A stretch of DNA of 64,000 nt, taken from assembly GCA_019637295.1 (NCBI GenBank), contig JAHBVX010000002.1, forward strand, positions 930,001-994,000, given 5' to 3'. Positions 1 through 9,298 of this stretch are shown here, one piece after another. The notes under the pieces are model-generated. The model saw nothing but the letters and a program-made list of their open reading frames with translations. It was not told the origin of the DNA and ran no database searches. A program made the position numbers and the translations under genes. Every line of letters starts with the position of its first letter. The stretch's first letter is position 1. Source of the DNA: Polyangiaceae bacterium. GTDB lineage: Bacteria > Myxococcota_A > Polyangia > Polyangiales > Polyangiaceae.

Positions 1-849
1 CTTCAGGTCAGTCTGCTCCGCGATGCCGCTGGCCTGGGCCGGCGTCAGGTCCAGGTCGAAGATCAAGGTCTCCACGTCCAGCTCGATGGCGCGCATCACG
101 ACCTGCTCGAGCTTGCCCTTGCCCAGCACGAACTTGGGATCGACGCGCTCCCGTAGCTGGGTGATCTGGTCGGCGACCTCGACGCCCGCCGTCTCGGCCA
201 GGCTGCGAAGCTCGGACAGGCGCGATGCTGCACGCTGGCTGCCGCCACGACGCTTGTCCCCCACGTGGACCAGTATTGCGCGCCCGTCCTTGGCGCGCAC
301 CTCTCGCCCGCGAGCGCTCTCGGCGAACTCCCGCTCGAGGGCGGCGATGAGCTCACCGAAGTGGGGTTGCGGGCTGCCGTAGGATAGGGGCCCGACGACC
401 TCGTAAGGCGTACCCGTGCCCGCGGATGCCGGCACGTTGTAGGCCCAGGTCATGGAGCGGGGCTCACCCTCCGGCGAGAGCAGCACCGCTGCGACGAGAT
501 CCAGGCGCAGGCGGGTCAGGTCGACGAGGTCGTCCTGCGTCAGCCCTTCGTTGAAGAGGTGGGTGTGGACCAAGCGGAGCGCGCGAAATCTCCCGTGCGC
601 GGCGCGCAGCCGGCCAACGTCGGGCAGCATCAGGCCCGTTGGGCTGCCCACGATGACCGTGTCTACGCTGCCCGAGCGGTGCACCAGTGCGCCGACCTGA
701 CGACCCGTCTCGCGGGAGGCTTCGGCCAGCGACCGAACGAGCTCCGGCGTAGCGATGCGGTCGGGCGGAACGCGGCGGCGATAGATTCGCTCTAGGGACT
801 TCTGGGCGCCGGTGCCGAGACCCGTGGTGTTGCCGAAGACGTCGGGCAT
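1..849 (-). CDS. hflX: GTPase HflX, N-terminal part (cut by window edge)
   Basis: The gene runs off the left edge, so only the first 283 codons are visible and the GTPase domain is missing. The visible protein has the HflX N-terminal domain: a basic YRRRVPP segment near residue 25, then the region around VHTHLFNEGLTQDDL, and further on the diagnostic KFVLGKGKLEQV and IFDLDLTPAQASG segments that precede the G domain. HflX is known as a ribosome-associated GTPase that splits or rescues stalled ribosomes. The ATG at 849 is chosen. The frame stays open upstream, so a TTG about 13 codons earlier is possible. It is divergent from thrB with about 68 bases between them. Confidence 0.9.
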   Translation of the reverse strand, partial: MPDVFGNTTGLGTGAQKSLERIYRRRVPPDRIATPELVRSLAEASRETGRQVGALVHRSGSVDTVIVGSPTGLMLPDVGRLRAAHGRFRALRLVHTHLFNEGLTQDDLVDLTRLRLDLVAAVLLSPEGEPRSMTWAYNVPASAGTGTPYEVVGPLSYGSPQPHFGELIAALEREFAESARGREVRAKDGRAILVHVGDKRRGGSQRAASRLSELRSLAETAGVEVADQITQLRERVDPKFVLGKGKLEQVVMRAIELDVETLIFDLDLTPAQASGIAEQTDLK

Positions 850-917
850 GCTGTATCGGGAGCCGAGCGAACGAAACAACCGTAGCGTCTCCGCAGTCGG
901 CTCGCAAGCGCCCGAGG

Positions 918-1874
918 ATGTGTTCTGATGGGGGCTTGGCACGGCTTACTCCGCTCGATCTAGGCGAGGTGCGCGCCGCGCTCGGCCCGGCGGGGCCGGA
1001 TCTCTCGAGCCTCGACGCGCTGGACGCGGGCAGCGTGAACTCGAACTTCCTGGGCATCGATGGCGCGGGGACGCGCTATTTCTTGCGCCTCTACGAAGAG
1101 CAAGGCGTCGAGGGCGCGCGCAGGGAGCTCGCCGTGCTCGAGCAGCTCTCTGCCGCGGGCGTGCCGGTCGTGGCAGCGCGCGCACACCAGGGTCGACCCT
1201 GGCTCGGTGTGGCCGCCGGCAAGCCGCTGGCGGTCTTCCCCTGGCGAGAGGGGCACATGCTCTGCCAGCGGGCGGTGACCCCCGACGCAGCCCGGCGGGT
1301 GGGTCGTGCGCTGGCGCAGGTACACAGCGCGCCGGTGGAGGGTGCGCCGGCGGATCGCTTCGACCCAGCGGAGCTCGTCCGCCGGCTCGAGCGAGTGCAG
1401 CGAGAGTCCCGGGCCCTCGCCCCGGACGCGCGACGGGTGGAGCGCGAGCTTCTGCGCGTACGCGCCAGCCGAGACAGCGCGCTGCCGCGTGGGCTGATCC
1501 ACGGTGACCTGTTTCGAGACAACGTGCTCTGGCAAGGCGAGCGGATCTCCGCGCTGCTCGACTTCGAGAGTGCCTGCGACGGTCCGTACGTGTACGACCT
1601 GGCGGTGTGCTTGCTCGCCTGGTGCCACGGTGACGTCTTCGAGCCGCCGCTGCTCACGGCGATGAGCGAGGGCTATCAGGAGGTGCGCCCGCTCGGCGCC
1701 GCCGAGCGCGCCGCCCTGCCTACCGAGGCGGCCCTCGCGGCCCTGCGCTTCGCCACCACACGCATGACCGACTTCTCGCTTCGGGCACCGGCGGATCAGC
1801 CCCCGCTGCGCGACTATCGCCGTTTCCTGCGGCGGCTCGAGGCGGTGGAGGGCGGCGCGCTCGACGGCCTGTAG
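918..1874 (+). CDS. thrB: Homoserine kinase, aminoglycoside-phosphotransferase fold
   Basis: A 318-residue kinase of the APH/choline-kinase fold. The catalytic loop is HGDLFRDNVLW (His195, Asp197, Asn202), the form typical of the ThrB type found in Pseudomonas and relatives, and the metal-binding LLDFESACDG follows about 20 residues later. Family knowledge gives phosphorylation of L-homoserine with ATP in threonine synthesis. Length fits the family (about 315 residues). The ATG at 918 is used, but a TTG at 936 would also keep the whole domain. No other threonine gene is adjacent, so specificity rests on the loop sequence; another small-molecule APH kinase is the main alternative. Confidence 0.85.
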   Translation: MCSDGGLARLTPLDLGEVRAALGPAGPDLSSLDALDAGSVNSNFLGIDGAGTRYFLRLYEEQGVEGARRELAVLEQLSAAGVPVVAARAHQGRPWLGVAAGKPLAVFPWREGHMLCQRAVTPDAARRVGRALAQVHSAPVEGAPADRFDPAELVRRLERVQRESRALAPDARRVERELLRVRASRDSALPRGLIHGDLFRDNVLWQGERISALLDFESACDGPYVYDLAVCLLAWCHGDVFEPPLLTAMSEGYQEVRPLGAAERAALPTEAALAALRFATTRMTDFSLRAPADQPPLRDYRRFLRRLEAVEGGALDGL

Positions 1875-1971
1875 CCCCGGCAATATTCTAGGCCGGCGGC
1901 GCGTTCGGCCGTGTTGTATACCTCGACGAGAGCACGCGCGCGCGACGCGGCGCGTCGGAGGACGAGAGCGC

Positions 1972-2868
1972 TTGGCAAGAATTGGACAGCTCGATTTCGA
2001 CGGCTTCGTTCGCTCCCGGAAGGACGAGCAACCCGGCGTGAAGGACCGGGGGGAGAGCCACGCCTACGCCTACACCTGGGATCGCACCACCCGCGCCGCG
2101 TTCGAGCGGATGAAGCCGGTGGAGCTCGCGGTGGCGGCGGGCGTGCGCATGTTCAAGCACATCGGTAAGGCCGAGCTGCTCGGGCACGCCGTCAAGGTCG
2201 GACCGCGACAGTTCCCCCGCGTCCACGGCCTGGCCGAGCGCTGCGGAGCGACGCTGGGCATCGCGACGCCCACGCTGTACGTGGTCAACAACCCACACCT
2301 GAACGCCGCCACCTACGGGACCAACGACGACTCGTTCATCCTCATCCACTCGGCGCTAGTGGATCACTTGTCGGACGACGAGCTGCTCAGTGTGATCGGG
2401 CACGAGTGCGGACACATCCACAACAACCACGTCGTGTATCTCACGGCGATGCACTACCTGACGCACATGGCGGGTGCCTTCGTGCGCTACGCGGGGTTGC
2501 CGGCCCTGCTCGCGCTGAGAGCCTGGTCGCGTCGTGCCGAGATCACCTGCGACCGGGCCGGCGCGCTGTGCGCCCGAGACCTCGACGTCGCCTTGCGCGC
2601 TCTGACCAAGCTCGCGCTTGGCTCGCAGAAGCTGTACGAGCAGCTCAACGTCGAAGCCTTCCTCGAGCAGCACGAAGAGGCGCAGGCCAGCGTCGGACGC
2701 TTCAGCGAAGTGTTCTCGACGCACCCGTGGCTGCCGAAGCGCGTGCTGGCGCTGCGCACCTTCGGTGAGAGCGAGCTGTTCCGGCGCCACATCGGCGCCG
2801 GGGACGACGGCTTGCCCATGGAAGAAGTCGACCGCCGCGTCCACGAGGTAGTCAAGGTCGTCGGCTGA
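1972..2868 (+). CDS. M48 family zinc metallopeptidase
   Basis: A 298-residue peptidase with the zinc motif HECGH at residues 144-148, inside a GHECGHIHNNH context, and a probable third ligand in the RRAEITCDRAG segment about 55 residues later. This is the arrangement of the M48 (HtpX/Ste24-like) family. No strong N-terminal membrane helix is visible. The segment just after HECGH is moderately hydrophobic, so membrane association is possible. The start is a TTG at 1972. A TATACC box lies about 50 bases upstream. The next gene on the same strand, 43 bases downstream, is a dynamin-like GTPase, suggesting a shared role in membrane maintenance (inference). Confidence 0.85.
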   Translation: MARIGQLDFDGFVRSRKDEQPGVKDRGESHAYAYTWDRTTRAAFERMKPVELAVAAGVRMFKHIGKAELLGHAVKVGPRQFPRVHGLAERCGATLGIATPTLYVVNNPHLNAATYGTNDDSFILIHSALVDHLSDDELLSVIGHECGHIHNNHVVYLTAMHYLTHMAGAFVRYAGLPALLALRAWSRRAEITCDRAGALCARDLDVALRALTKLALGSQKLYEQLNVEAFLEQHEEAQASVGRFSEVFSTHPWLPKRVLALRTFGESELFRRHIGAGDDGLPMEEVDRRVHEVVKVVG

Positions 2869-2911
2869 CGAGCCCCGCTGGCATACCGCAACGTCCGATC
2901 GCGAGAGCCCC

Positions 2912-4672
2912 ATGTTGGATCATTTTCAGGAACGCAAACAGACTGTGGTGGAAGTACTCGGCAGCGTCGCCACGTTGGCCGAGGGCATCGGCGCGACCAG
3001 CCTCGCGCGCCGGGTAAGGCGTGAAATCGTCGACAAGCTCGCGGAGGGTCGCTTCCACCTCGTGGTCGTCGGCGAGTTCAATCACGGCAAGACCACGTTC
3101 GTGAACGCGCTCTTGGGCAGCTCCGTGCTGCCTGTCGGCGTGACGCCGACCACCGCCGTCATCCACAACATCGTCTGGGGGCAGGAGCCACGCGCGCGGC
3201 TCGTGTTCGAAGACGGCACCTCCGAGGTGCTGCCCTTCGACGACGTCGGGGCGGTCGCGGCGGGACGCGAGCGAGATACCGAGGGGGTCCGCCACCTCGA
3301 GATCGAGTACCCGGCCCCGCTGCTCGCCGAGGAGGTCGTGCTGGTGGACACCCCGGGAGTGAATGATCTGTCCCTCACGCGCGCGGAGATCACCTACGGC
3401 TACATCCCGCGCTCGGACGCCGTGCTGTTCGTGCTCGACGCGGGCCAGCCGGTGAAGGAGAGCGAGCGGCAGTTCCTGCAGCACCAGATCATCGGCAAGA
3501 ACCGCGAGAAGATCTTCTTCGTGGTGGGCAAGAGTGACATCTGGTCGGTTCCGGAGCGGGAGCAAGGGCTCGCCTACATCAAGAAGCGCTTGGCTGAGCT
3601 GGTGAGCGAGCCGGCCGTGTTTCCGGTGAGCGCGCAGGCTGCCCTCGGCGGACGCCGAGAAGAGAGCGGGCTCGACGAGTTGCTCCTGCGCCTGACCGAG
3701 TTCTTGGCGGAAGAGCGCGGGACGGTGATGCTCTCGAACGCGCTCAGCGAGGGGCTTGGCGCGCTCGGTGTGCTCAGCCGCGGAGTCGCCGCACGCAAGC
3801 GCGCTCTGGCGCTGACGGAGGAGCAGCTCGCCCGCCGCATCGAGTTGCTCGACCGAGATCTGGCGGGCCACGCGGAGACCTTGTCGGAGCGCCGGCTCGC
3901 CATCCGCGAGGAGGTGGGCTCCATCAAGGCCTGGGCCCGTCGGGATCTGGACCGATTCTGCGACGACGTGCTGGCGCAGCTGCCGTCGGTGCTCGAGCGT
4001 TCCTCGGCCGACGATCTGAAGCAGCACCTCGGGCCGTTCTTGAGCCACGCCTTCCGGGAGTGGGCCGAGCTCGAGACCCAGGAGATCGCGCGTGCGCTCG
4101 AGGCGCTCGCGGAGCGCATGGTCGCGCTGACCAAGGAGGACGCGCACGACGCGGGCCGCCGGCTCAGCGAGACGGTCGGCGGGGAGATCTCCACCCCCGC
4201 GATCGAGGTCGATCGCTTCGCGTACGACGTGGGTATCTTCGCGGTGCTCAGCGTGGGCATGGGGGTCGTGTTCGCGAACGCCATGCTCGGTGGGCTGCTG
4301 CTCGCGGCGGCCCCAGCGCTCGCGCTATGGAACCGCGGGCGGACGGAGGCGGAGATCAAGAAGCGCGCGCTCGAGCTGGCCCCGGTCGTCCTGCGTGAGA
4401 CGGCGGCCAAGGTCGCGCCGCAGATCGATCAGCTGGTGGACGAGACGGCGGAGCGGCTCGACCAGTGGGTGGTGACTGCGGGCGAGGAGCTCCACCGTGA
4501 GGTGCTCGAGGTGCTGACGAGCGCGCAGCAGGCGCGCCGGACGGTCGCGCAGGACGGAGGCGTGGAGCGAGCTCTGGCGGAGTCCGCCGAGAAGCGTCTG
4601 GAGGAGCTCGAGGCGTCGCTCAAGGCGGAGACGCTCGCGCTCACCGGCGCCTCCCTCGAGGAAGCGTCGTGA
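2912..4672 (+). CDS. Dynamin-like large GTPase
   Basis: A 586-residue protein with all main GTPase motifs. G1 is GEFNHGKTT (residues 54-62), a switch-I threonine lies in GVTPTTAV, G3 is DTPG (146-149) and G4 is GKSD near 206-209. A long helical middle region follows, then a hydrophobic stretch near residues 440-470 that could insert in or cross the membrane, and a helical C-terminal tail. This matches bacterial dynamin-like proteins, which remodel or protect membranes. The stop overlaps the argH start (GTGA), so the two are probably co-translated although their functions look unrelated. Confidence 0.88.
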   Translation: MLDHFQERKQTVVEVLGSVATLAEGIGATSLARRVRREIVDKLAEGRFHLVVVGEFNHGKTTFVNALLGSSVLPVGVTPTTAVIHNIVWGQEPRARLVFEDGTSEVLPFDDVGAVAAGRERDTEGVRHLEIEYPAPLLAEEVVLVDTPGVNDLSLTRAEITYGYIPRSDAVLFVLDAGQPVKESERQFLQHQIIGKNREKIFFVVGKSDIWSVPEREQGLAYIKKRLAELVSEPAVFPVSAQAALGGRREESGLDELLLRLTEFLAEERGTVMLSNALSEGLGALGVLSRGVAARKRALALTEEQLARRIELLDRDLAGHAETLSERRLAIREEVGSIKAWARRDLDRFCDDVLAQLPSVLERSSADDLKQHLGPFLSHAFREWAELETQEIARALEALAERMVALTKEDAHDAGRRLSETVGGEISTPAIEVDRFAYDVGIFAVLSVGMGVVFANAMLGGLLLAAAPALALWNRGRTEAEIKKRALELAPVVLRETAAKVAPQIDQLVDETAERLDQWVVTAGEELHREVLEVLTSAQQARRTVAQDGGVERALAESAEKRLEELEASLKAETLALTGASLEEAS

Positions 4673-6075
4673 GTCAGGCGCGGGGTGGACGCCTGCCCGC
4701 GGGCGTGGCCGAAGCGATGGAGGCCCTGAACACCAGCGTTCACATCGATCAGGCCCTGTGGCGAGAGGACATCCAAGGCTCCATCGCCCACGCCCGGGGC
4801 CTGGTGCGCGCCGGGATCTTGAGCCAAGCCGAGGGCGAGCAGTTGGTCGACGGTCTGGGCCACATCGCCCAAGAGATCGAGCAGGGCCGACTCGCGTGGG
4901 ACCCCAAGAACGAAGACGTTCACATGAACATCGAGGCACGGTTGATCACCGCGCTCGACGGGCTCGGTCGCAAGCTGCACACGGGTCGTTCGCGCAACGA
5001 TCAGGTGGCCACGGATCTCCGGCTCTGGGCGCGCCGCAAGTCGCAAGAAGCCCGGGGCGCCATCGCCGAGCTCGCCGAGGTGCTGGTCGACGTCGCCGAG
5101 CGTGAGCTCGACACGCTGATGCCGTCGTACACTCATCTGCAGCGGGCCCAGCCCAGTCGCCTGTCGCATCACCTGATGGCGTGGCAGGAGCTCTTGCGCC
5201 GGGACGCTGCGCGCCTGGCGGACGCGGAGCGGCGCCTCAACGAGTGTCCCCTCGGCGCGGGCGCGGTGGCGGGCACGGGTTTTCTGCTCGATCGTCACGC
5301 TACCGCGGCCGACCTCGGGTTCGACGGCCCCATGCGCAACAGCCTGGACGCCACCGCCAGTCGGGACTTCTTGATGGAGCTCAGCTCGGGCCTGGCCATC
5401 CTGGGCGTGCACCTGTCTCGCATTGGCGAGGAGATCGTGCTCTGGAGCACGCAGGAGTTTGGGTTCATGGCGCTGTCGGATGGGTTCTCGACCAGCTCCA
5501 GCATGATGCCGCAGAAGAAGAACCCGGACGTCGCCGAGTTGGTTCGGGGCAAGAGCGCCGTACTGGTGGGTTGTGCCACGACGTTGCTCGTGCTCGAGAA
5601 GAGCCTCGCGTTTGGCTACGGGCGTGATCTGCAGGAGGACAAGCGCCCGATCTTCGATGCGTTCGACGCAGCCCTGACCTCCCTGCGGGCGCTGACGGGC
5701 GCCATCGGGACGGCTCGTTTCGACCGGGACCGTCTCGAGGGCGCGCTCGGCGGCGGTCACGTTTGCGCCACGGACTTGGCCGACTACCTCGTCTTGCAGG
5801 GCTTGCCGTTTCGCGACGCGCACCACGTCGTGGGTGACTTGGTCCGGCAAGCCGAACAGGCGGGCGTGCAGCTCGGCGGCCTGTCGACTGAGGCGCTCGC
5901 CGCCGCGCATCCCAGCCTGTCCGCACCGGAGGTGCGTGACGCCCTCGATCCGCGACGAGCCGTCGAGCGACGGCTCGTGTTCGGCGGGCCGGCGCGCGAG
6001 CGCGTGGCGGAGGCCATCGCGGAGGCCCGGCAGCACTGGGCGAGCCGAGCTCAGCGCGCGCCGGGACCGGTGTAG
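4669..6075 (+). CDS. argH: Argininosuccinate lyase
   Basis: A 468-residue enzyme of the fumarase/aspartase superfamily. The signature GSSMMPQKKNP-type loop lies at about residues 276-286, and HTGRSRNDQVATD near residue 104 is the ArgH-specific substrate segment. Length is standard for ArgH (about 460). It splits argininosuccinate into arginine and fumarate in the last step of arginine synthesis. The GTG start overlaps the stop of the dynamin-like gene by 4 bases. The 3' end overlaps the convergent gene at 6051 by 25 bases. Confidence 0.96.
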   Translation: MSQARGGRLPAGVAEAMEALNTSVHIDQALWREDIQGSIAHARGLVRAGILSQAEGEQLVDGLGHIAQEIEQGRLAWDPKNEDVHMNIEARLITALDGLGRKLHTGRSRNDQVATDLRLWARRKSQEARGAIAELAEVLVDVAERELDTLMPSYTHLQRAQPSRLSHHLMAWQELLRRDAARLADAERRLNECPLGAGAVAGTGFLLDRHATAADLGFDGPMRNSLDATASRDFLMELSSGLAILGVHLSRIGEEIVLWSTQEFGFMALSDGFSTSSSMMPQKKNPDVAELVRGKSAVLVGCATTLLVLEKSLAFGYGRDLQEDKRPIFDAFDAALTSLRALTGAIGTARFDRDRLEGALGGGHVCATDLADYLVLQGLPFRDAHHVVGDLVRQAEQAGVQLGGLSTEALAAAHPSLSAPEVRDALDPRRAVERRLVFGGPARERVAEAIAEARQHWASRAQRAPGPV

Positions 6076-7049
6076 ACGAAGCGGCGTTGCCCGGGCTCTG
6101 GCCCCGAGAAGGCGCCCGTCTGCAGCAGGACGATGCTGGTCAGCACGGCTGCACCGACGCCCGTCCCGATCGCGACCCAGGTGGGGAACGGCGTGGCCGA
6201 GCGCGGTTGCGCTGGGTCGGCGTAGACCGCCCCGTCGCTGTCGCGCCAGCGGTGTGCGCTGCTGCACTGGTTCATCGCGCACAGGGCCACCAGCACGCCA
6301 CCGGGGGCGGGTCGCGCTGCCACCCAGCGAGGGCACACGGTGGAGGTCGCCGGCAGCACTCGGTCGCCCACCACGCGAGCTCCGCTCAGGTCCTCCCGTG
6401 AGCACGGCGGATCCGTCGTCAGCTCCAGCGTCAGCCCGTCTTCGTCGACCTCGATCCAGCGCGCGAGGACGGCGCGACCTCTTCTCAGCACGCGGAGGTG
6501 ATGCAGGCCGACGGTCAGAGGCGACCGTCGGGTCTGGCGCACGCCGTCGACGTACACCGCGTCGGTCGCGCGCAGGTTGGTGAACTCGAGCGAACCCTTG
6601 GCGACGGGCAGCCGGGCTTCGTACTCGGCCAGCGGATCGCCGTAGCTCGTCGCGCGTGGACCGGCCAGCGCTGCGGCGCGGCCGAGCAGCGCCTCGACCT
6701 CGGCGCGTGGAGCGCCGAGTCGATGGCGAAGCTCCGCGCCGAGCACCCATCGCTCCGCCATCAACCAGGCGGCCTGGGGCAGGTTGGCGTCCGCGCGCAG
6801 GCTGCGGTCCACGGCGTCCAGCTCTCGTTCGGCGCGGTCCGTGTCGAGCGCGCCGAGGGCGAGACGGGAGCTCTCGAGAGAGGTCTCGATCGCGGTGGCG
6901 TCCGCCGCGAGTGACCCGGGAGCCAGCACCATCGTCTCGGCGTCGACCAGCCGCGTCCAGCGCGCGCGCGACCAGGACTGAAGGTGGGGCTCGGCGCTCA
7001 CCCGCGCATCGGCGGAGCCGATGAACCAGAGAACCAAGGTCACGCTCAT
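6051..7049 (-). CDS. Exported single-pass membrane protein of unknown function
   Basis: A 332-residue protein I do not recognise. It begins with a short hydrophobic export signal (about residues 1-16). A helical region of about 120 residues follows, then a beta-rich part with a PEGA-like pattern near residues 175-215 (a DAVYVDG segment followed by a PLTVGLHHLRV strand pair), several cysteines (CPRW, CAMNQC), and a membrane helix near residues 290-312. Its last 25 bases overlap the 3' end of argH on the other strand. It is divergent from the MglA-like gene (about 105 bases between starts). A PEGA-type envelope surface protein is a guess from the pattern only. Confidence 0.7.
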   Translation of the reverse strand: MSVTLVLWFIGSADARVSAEPHLQSWSRARWTRLVDAETMVLAPGSLAADATAIETSLESSRLALGALDTDRAERELDAVDRSLRADANLPQAAWLMAERWVLGAELRHRLGAPRAEVEALLGRAAALAGPRATSYGDPLAEYEARLPVAKGSLEFTNLRATDAVYVDGVRQTRRSPLTVGLHHLRVLRRGRAVLARWIEVDEDGLTLELTTDPPCSREDLSGARVVGDRVLPATSTVCPRWVAARPAPGGVLVALCAMNQCSSAHRWRDSDGAVYADPAQPRSATPFPTWVAIGTGVGAAVLTSIVLLQTGAFSGPEPGQRRFVYTGPGAR

Positions 7050-7154
7050 CGCCGTGAGTCACCTCTCGACAAGGCGCGTGATCTCGGGGCGGAAGGTGCG
7101 CTACGCTCTGGCTCGACTTGAACGAAGGCCGCAGTCGGACCGCCGGGAGGCGCC

Positions 7155-7883
7155 ATGCAGATTGACTTCGGGGCTCGAGAGCTCACCATCAAGCTCGTCT
7201 ACTACGGTCCGGCGCTCAGCGGAAAGACGACGAACCTGCAGGCGCTCCATCGCGCCGCCGATCCGTCCGCCGCCGGCCGGCTGATGACGCTGGAAACGCG
7301 CGACGACCGGACGCTTTTCTTCGATCTGCTGCCGCTCACCTTCCGCGACAAGATGGGGCTCAGCGTGCGGCTCAAGGTGTTCACCGTTCCCGGGCAGGTG
7401 ATCCACGCCTCGACGCGGCGACTCGTCGTGCAGGGGGCCGACGGCGTGGCGTTCATCGCCGACTCCCAGGTCGCCGAGACCCAAGGGAACGCGGACTCCT
7501 TCATGGACCTGAAGGAGAACCTCAAGGCCAGCGGGATGCAGCTCAGTCGCATGCCGCTCGTCATTCAGTTCAACAAGCGAGACCTGCCGAGCGTCCGCAG
7601 CGACGACGAGATCGCCACGCTCGCGGCGCAGGGCCGAGAGCCGGTGTACTTGGCGGTGGCTACCCAGGGGGAGGGGGTCGTGGAGACGTTCATCGGACTG
7701 CTGCATCTGACCTGGAGCGGGCTGGACGCGGAGCACGACCTGACACGGAAGTTCGGCTTCGACGCGCGGGTCTTCATCGAAGAGGTCGCCAGCAAGCTCG
7801 GCTCGCAGCGCAGCCTACCCGAGTTGCTCGGTACGTGCGTGGGCGGCGCGCTGGACGTGCTCAAGCCGGAGGCAGTTCGTTGA
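7155..7883 (+). CDS. MglA-like small Ras-type GTPase
   Basis: A 242-residue GTPase closely patterned on myxobacterial MglA. It has the P-loop GPALSGKTTN (near residues 17-26), a TLFFDLLPL segment, the switch-II VPGQ, and NKRD for guanine specificity. MglA proper has about 195 residues and sets cell polarity and gliding motility. This protein has about 40 extra C-terminal residues and no mglB next to it, so it is better called a paralogue. A GGGAGG Shine-Dalgarno precedes the ATG. A TACGCT box lies at 7102-7107. The stop overlaps the TTG start of the kinase gene, suggesting a signalling pair. Confidence 0.88.
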   Translation: MQIDFGARELTIKLVYYGPALSGKTTNLQALHRAADPSAAGRLMTLETRDDRTLFFDLLPLTFRDKMGLSVRLKVFTVPGQVIHASTRRLVVQGADGVAFIADSQVAETQGNADSFMDLKENLKASGMQLSRMPLVIQFNKRDLPSVRSDDEIATLAAQGREPVYLAVATQGEGVVETFIGLLHLTWSGLDAEHDLTRKFGFDARVFIEEVASKLGSQRSLPELLGTCVGGALDVLKPEAVR

Positions 7884-9298
7884 CCAACGCTGCGACCGAG
7901 CGCACCGCAGCCGAGCTCGCGCTCGGCGAGACGCCGTCCTTCGAGGAGCTGGTCGACCGCGCGGCGCTCGCGGAGATGGTGCACTCGTTCTTCGAGCTGT
8001 TCCGCCTGCCCATTCGCGTGTTCGGCGAGGCGGGGCAGATCCTGGCGGACGCCAGCGAACAACCCGCGCTGTACGCCTATCTGCACACCAGCGGCGCCGG
8101 GCGACGCGCGCTCGCGGACGTGGTCACGCGCGTCAAGACCCTCGATCCCGGGCGCGAGTCCGAGGCCATGTTCCAATGCGTGACCGGGGCGCTGTACCAG
8201 ATTTCCAGCATCACCTACGACGACCGTCAGCTAGGCCGCATCATCGTGGGCCCCTACTTGCCGCCCGGCAGCGGGGACCCTCCCGAGTCGTTGACCGCGC
8301 TCGACCCCAAGCTCGATCCGGCGCGGCTCCGCGAGCTGCTCGCCGAGATGCCGCGCGGCCGCCCGGAGACGGTGACGCAGATCGTCCGTCACCTGACCAA
8401 GACGCTCGATCTGATCTTGTTCTCCGGTCACAAGGCGTGGCTGACGAGCAGCATGCACCTGGCCAGCGTGCGCGAGAGCTTCCGCGATCTCTCGGACAAG
8501 AACGCGAAACTGCAGCAAGCCTTCGATCGACTCAAAGAGCTCGACCGGTTGAAGAGCAATTTCCTGGCGACGGTGTCGCATGAGCTGCGGACGCCGCTCA
8601 CGTCCATCATCGGCTACAGCGAAATGCTGTCCGAGGGCATCGCGGGAGACCTCAGCCCGGACCAGCGCGAGTTCGTGTTGACCATTCACGAAAAGGGCGA
8701 GCAGCTGCTCGAGCTGATCAAGGGTCTGCTCGACCTGTCCAAGCTCGAGAGTGGCACCATGAGCCTACGCAAGGCCGACGTCGACGTCGTGCCTGTCATC
8801 CGTGACGTGGCCCAGACGCTGACCCCGAGCGCGCGCAAGAAGAACGTGGAGCTTCAGGTTCACGCCGACGGCGTCTTGCCGACCGTCTGGGGAGACGCGG
8901 AGCGGCTACGTCAGGTGTTCCTCAACCTCACCGAGAACGCGTTGAAATTCACGCCGGACGGCGGCACCGTGACCTTGCGGGTGTTGCCGTCCTACATGGA
9001 GCGGCCCCCGGACGACGACGCTGGCTTCGTGCTGATGGCGACCCGCCGCGCGGCCGTCGAGGTGCGGGTCGAAGACACGGGCATCGGGATCCCCGAGCCC
9101 GAGCGCAATCGCGTGTTCGACGCGTTCTATCAGGTGGATGGTAGCTCCACGCGGGAGCACGGCGGCACCGGGCTGGGCCTGTCCATCGTACGGCGCCTGG
9201 TGGATGCCCACGACGGGCTCGTGCACATCGAGGAGAACGCGCCCCGCGGCGCTGTCTTCGTGGTCCGCTTGCCGTGTCGACGCACGACGATGGCATGA
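7880..9298 (+). CDS. PocR-domain sensor histidine kinase
   Basis: A 472-residue soluble histidine kinase. Residues about 25-165 look like a PocR ligand-sensing domain (segments MVHSFFELFRLPIRVFGE, FQCVTGALYQ, IIVGPYLPP). A helical linker follows, then a HisKA domain with the phospho-accepting His234 in SHELRTPLTSIIG, and a HATPase_c domain with the N-box NLTENALKF (349-357), DTGIGIP and GGTGLGLSI. There is no membrane segment. The TTG at 7880 overlaps the stop of the MglA-like gene (TTGA). That coupling, the frame and the absence of a better start decide the choice. No response regulator gene is adjacent. Confidence 0.88.
   Translation: MTNAATERTAAELALGETPSFEELVDRAALAEMVHSFFELFRLPIRVFGEAGQILADASEQPALYAYLHTSGAGRRALADVVTRVKTLDPGRESEAMFQCVTGALYQISSITYDDRQLGRIIVGPYLPPGSGDPPESLTALDPKLDPARLRELLAEMPRGRPETVTQIVRHLTKTLDLILFSGHKAWLTSSMHLASVRESFRDLSDKNAKLQQAFDRLKELDRLKSNFLATVSHELRTPLTSIIGYSEMLSEGIAGDLSPDQREFVLTIHEKGEQLLELIKGLLDLSKLESGTMSLRKADVDVVPVIRDVAQTLTPSARKKNVELQVHADGVLPTVWGDAERLRQVFLNLTENALKFTPDGGTVTLRVLPSYMERPPDDDAGFVLMATRRAAVEVRVEDTGIGIPEPERNRVFDAFYQVDGSSTREHGGTGLGLSIVRRLVDAHDGLVHIEENAPRGAVFVVRLPCRRTTMA

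Noticed and set aside
4429-7062. Very long minus-strand open frame (about 877 codons) across argH and its neighbour
   Set aside because: It is antisense to argH, whose motifs are unmistakable. Its product is Arg/Pro-rich with no domain. Long shadow frames are expected at this G+C content.
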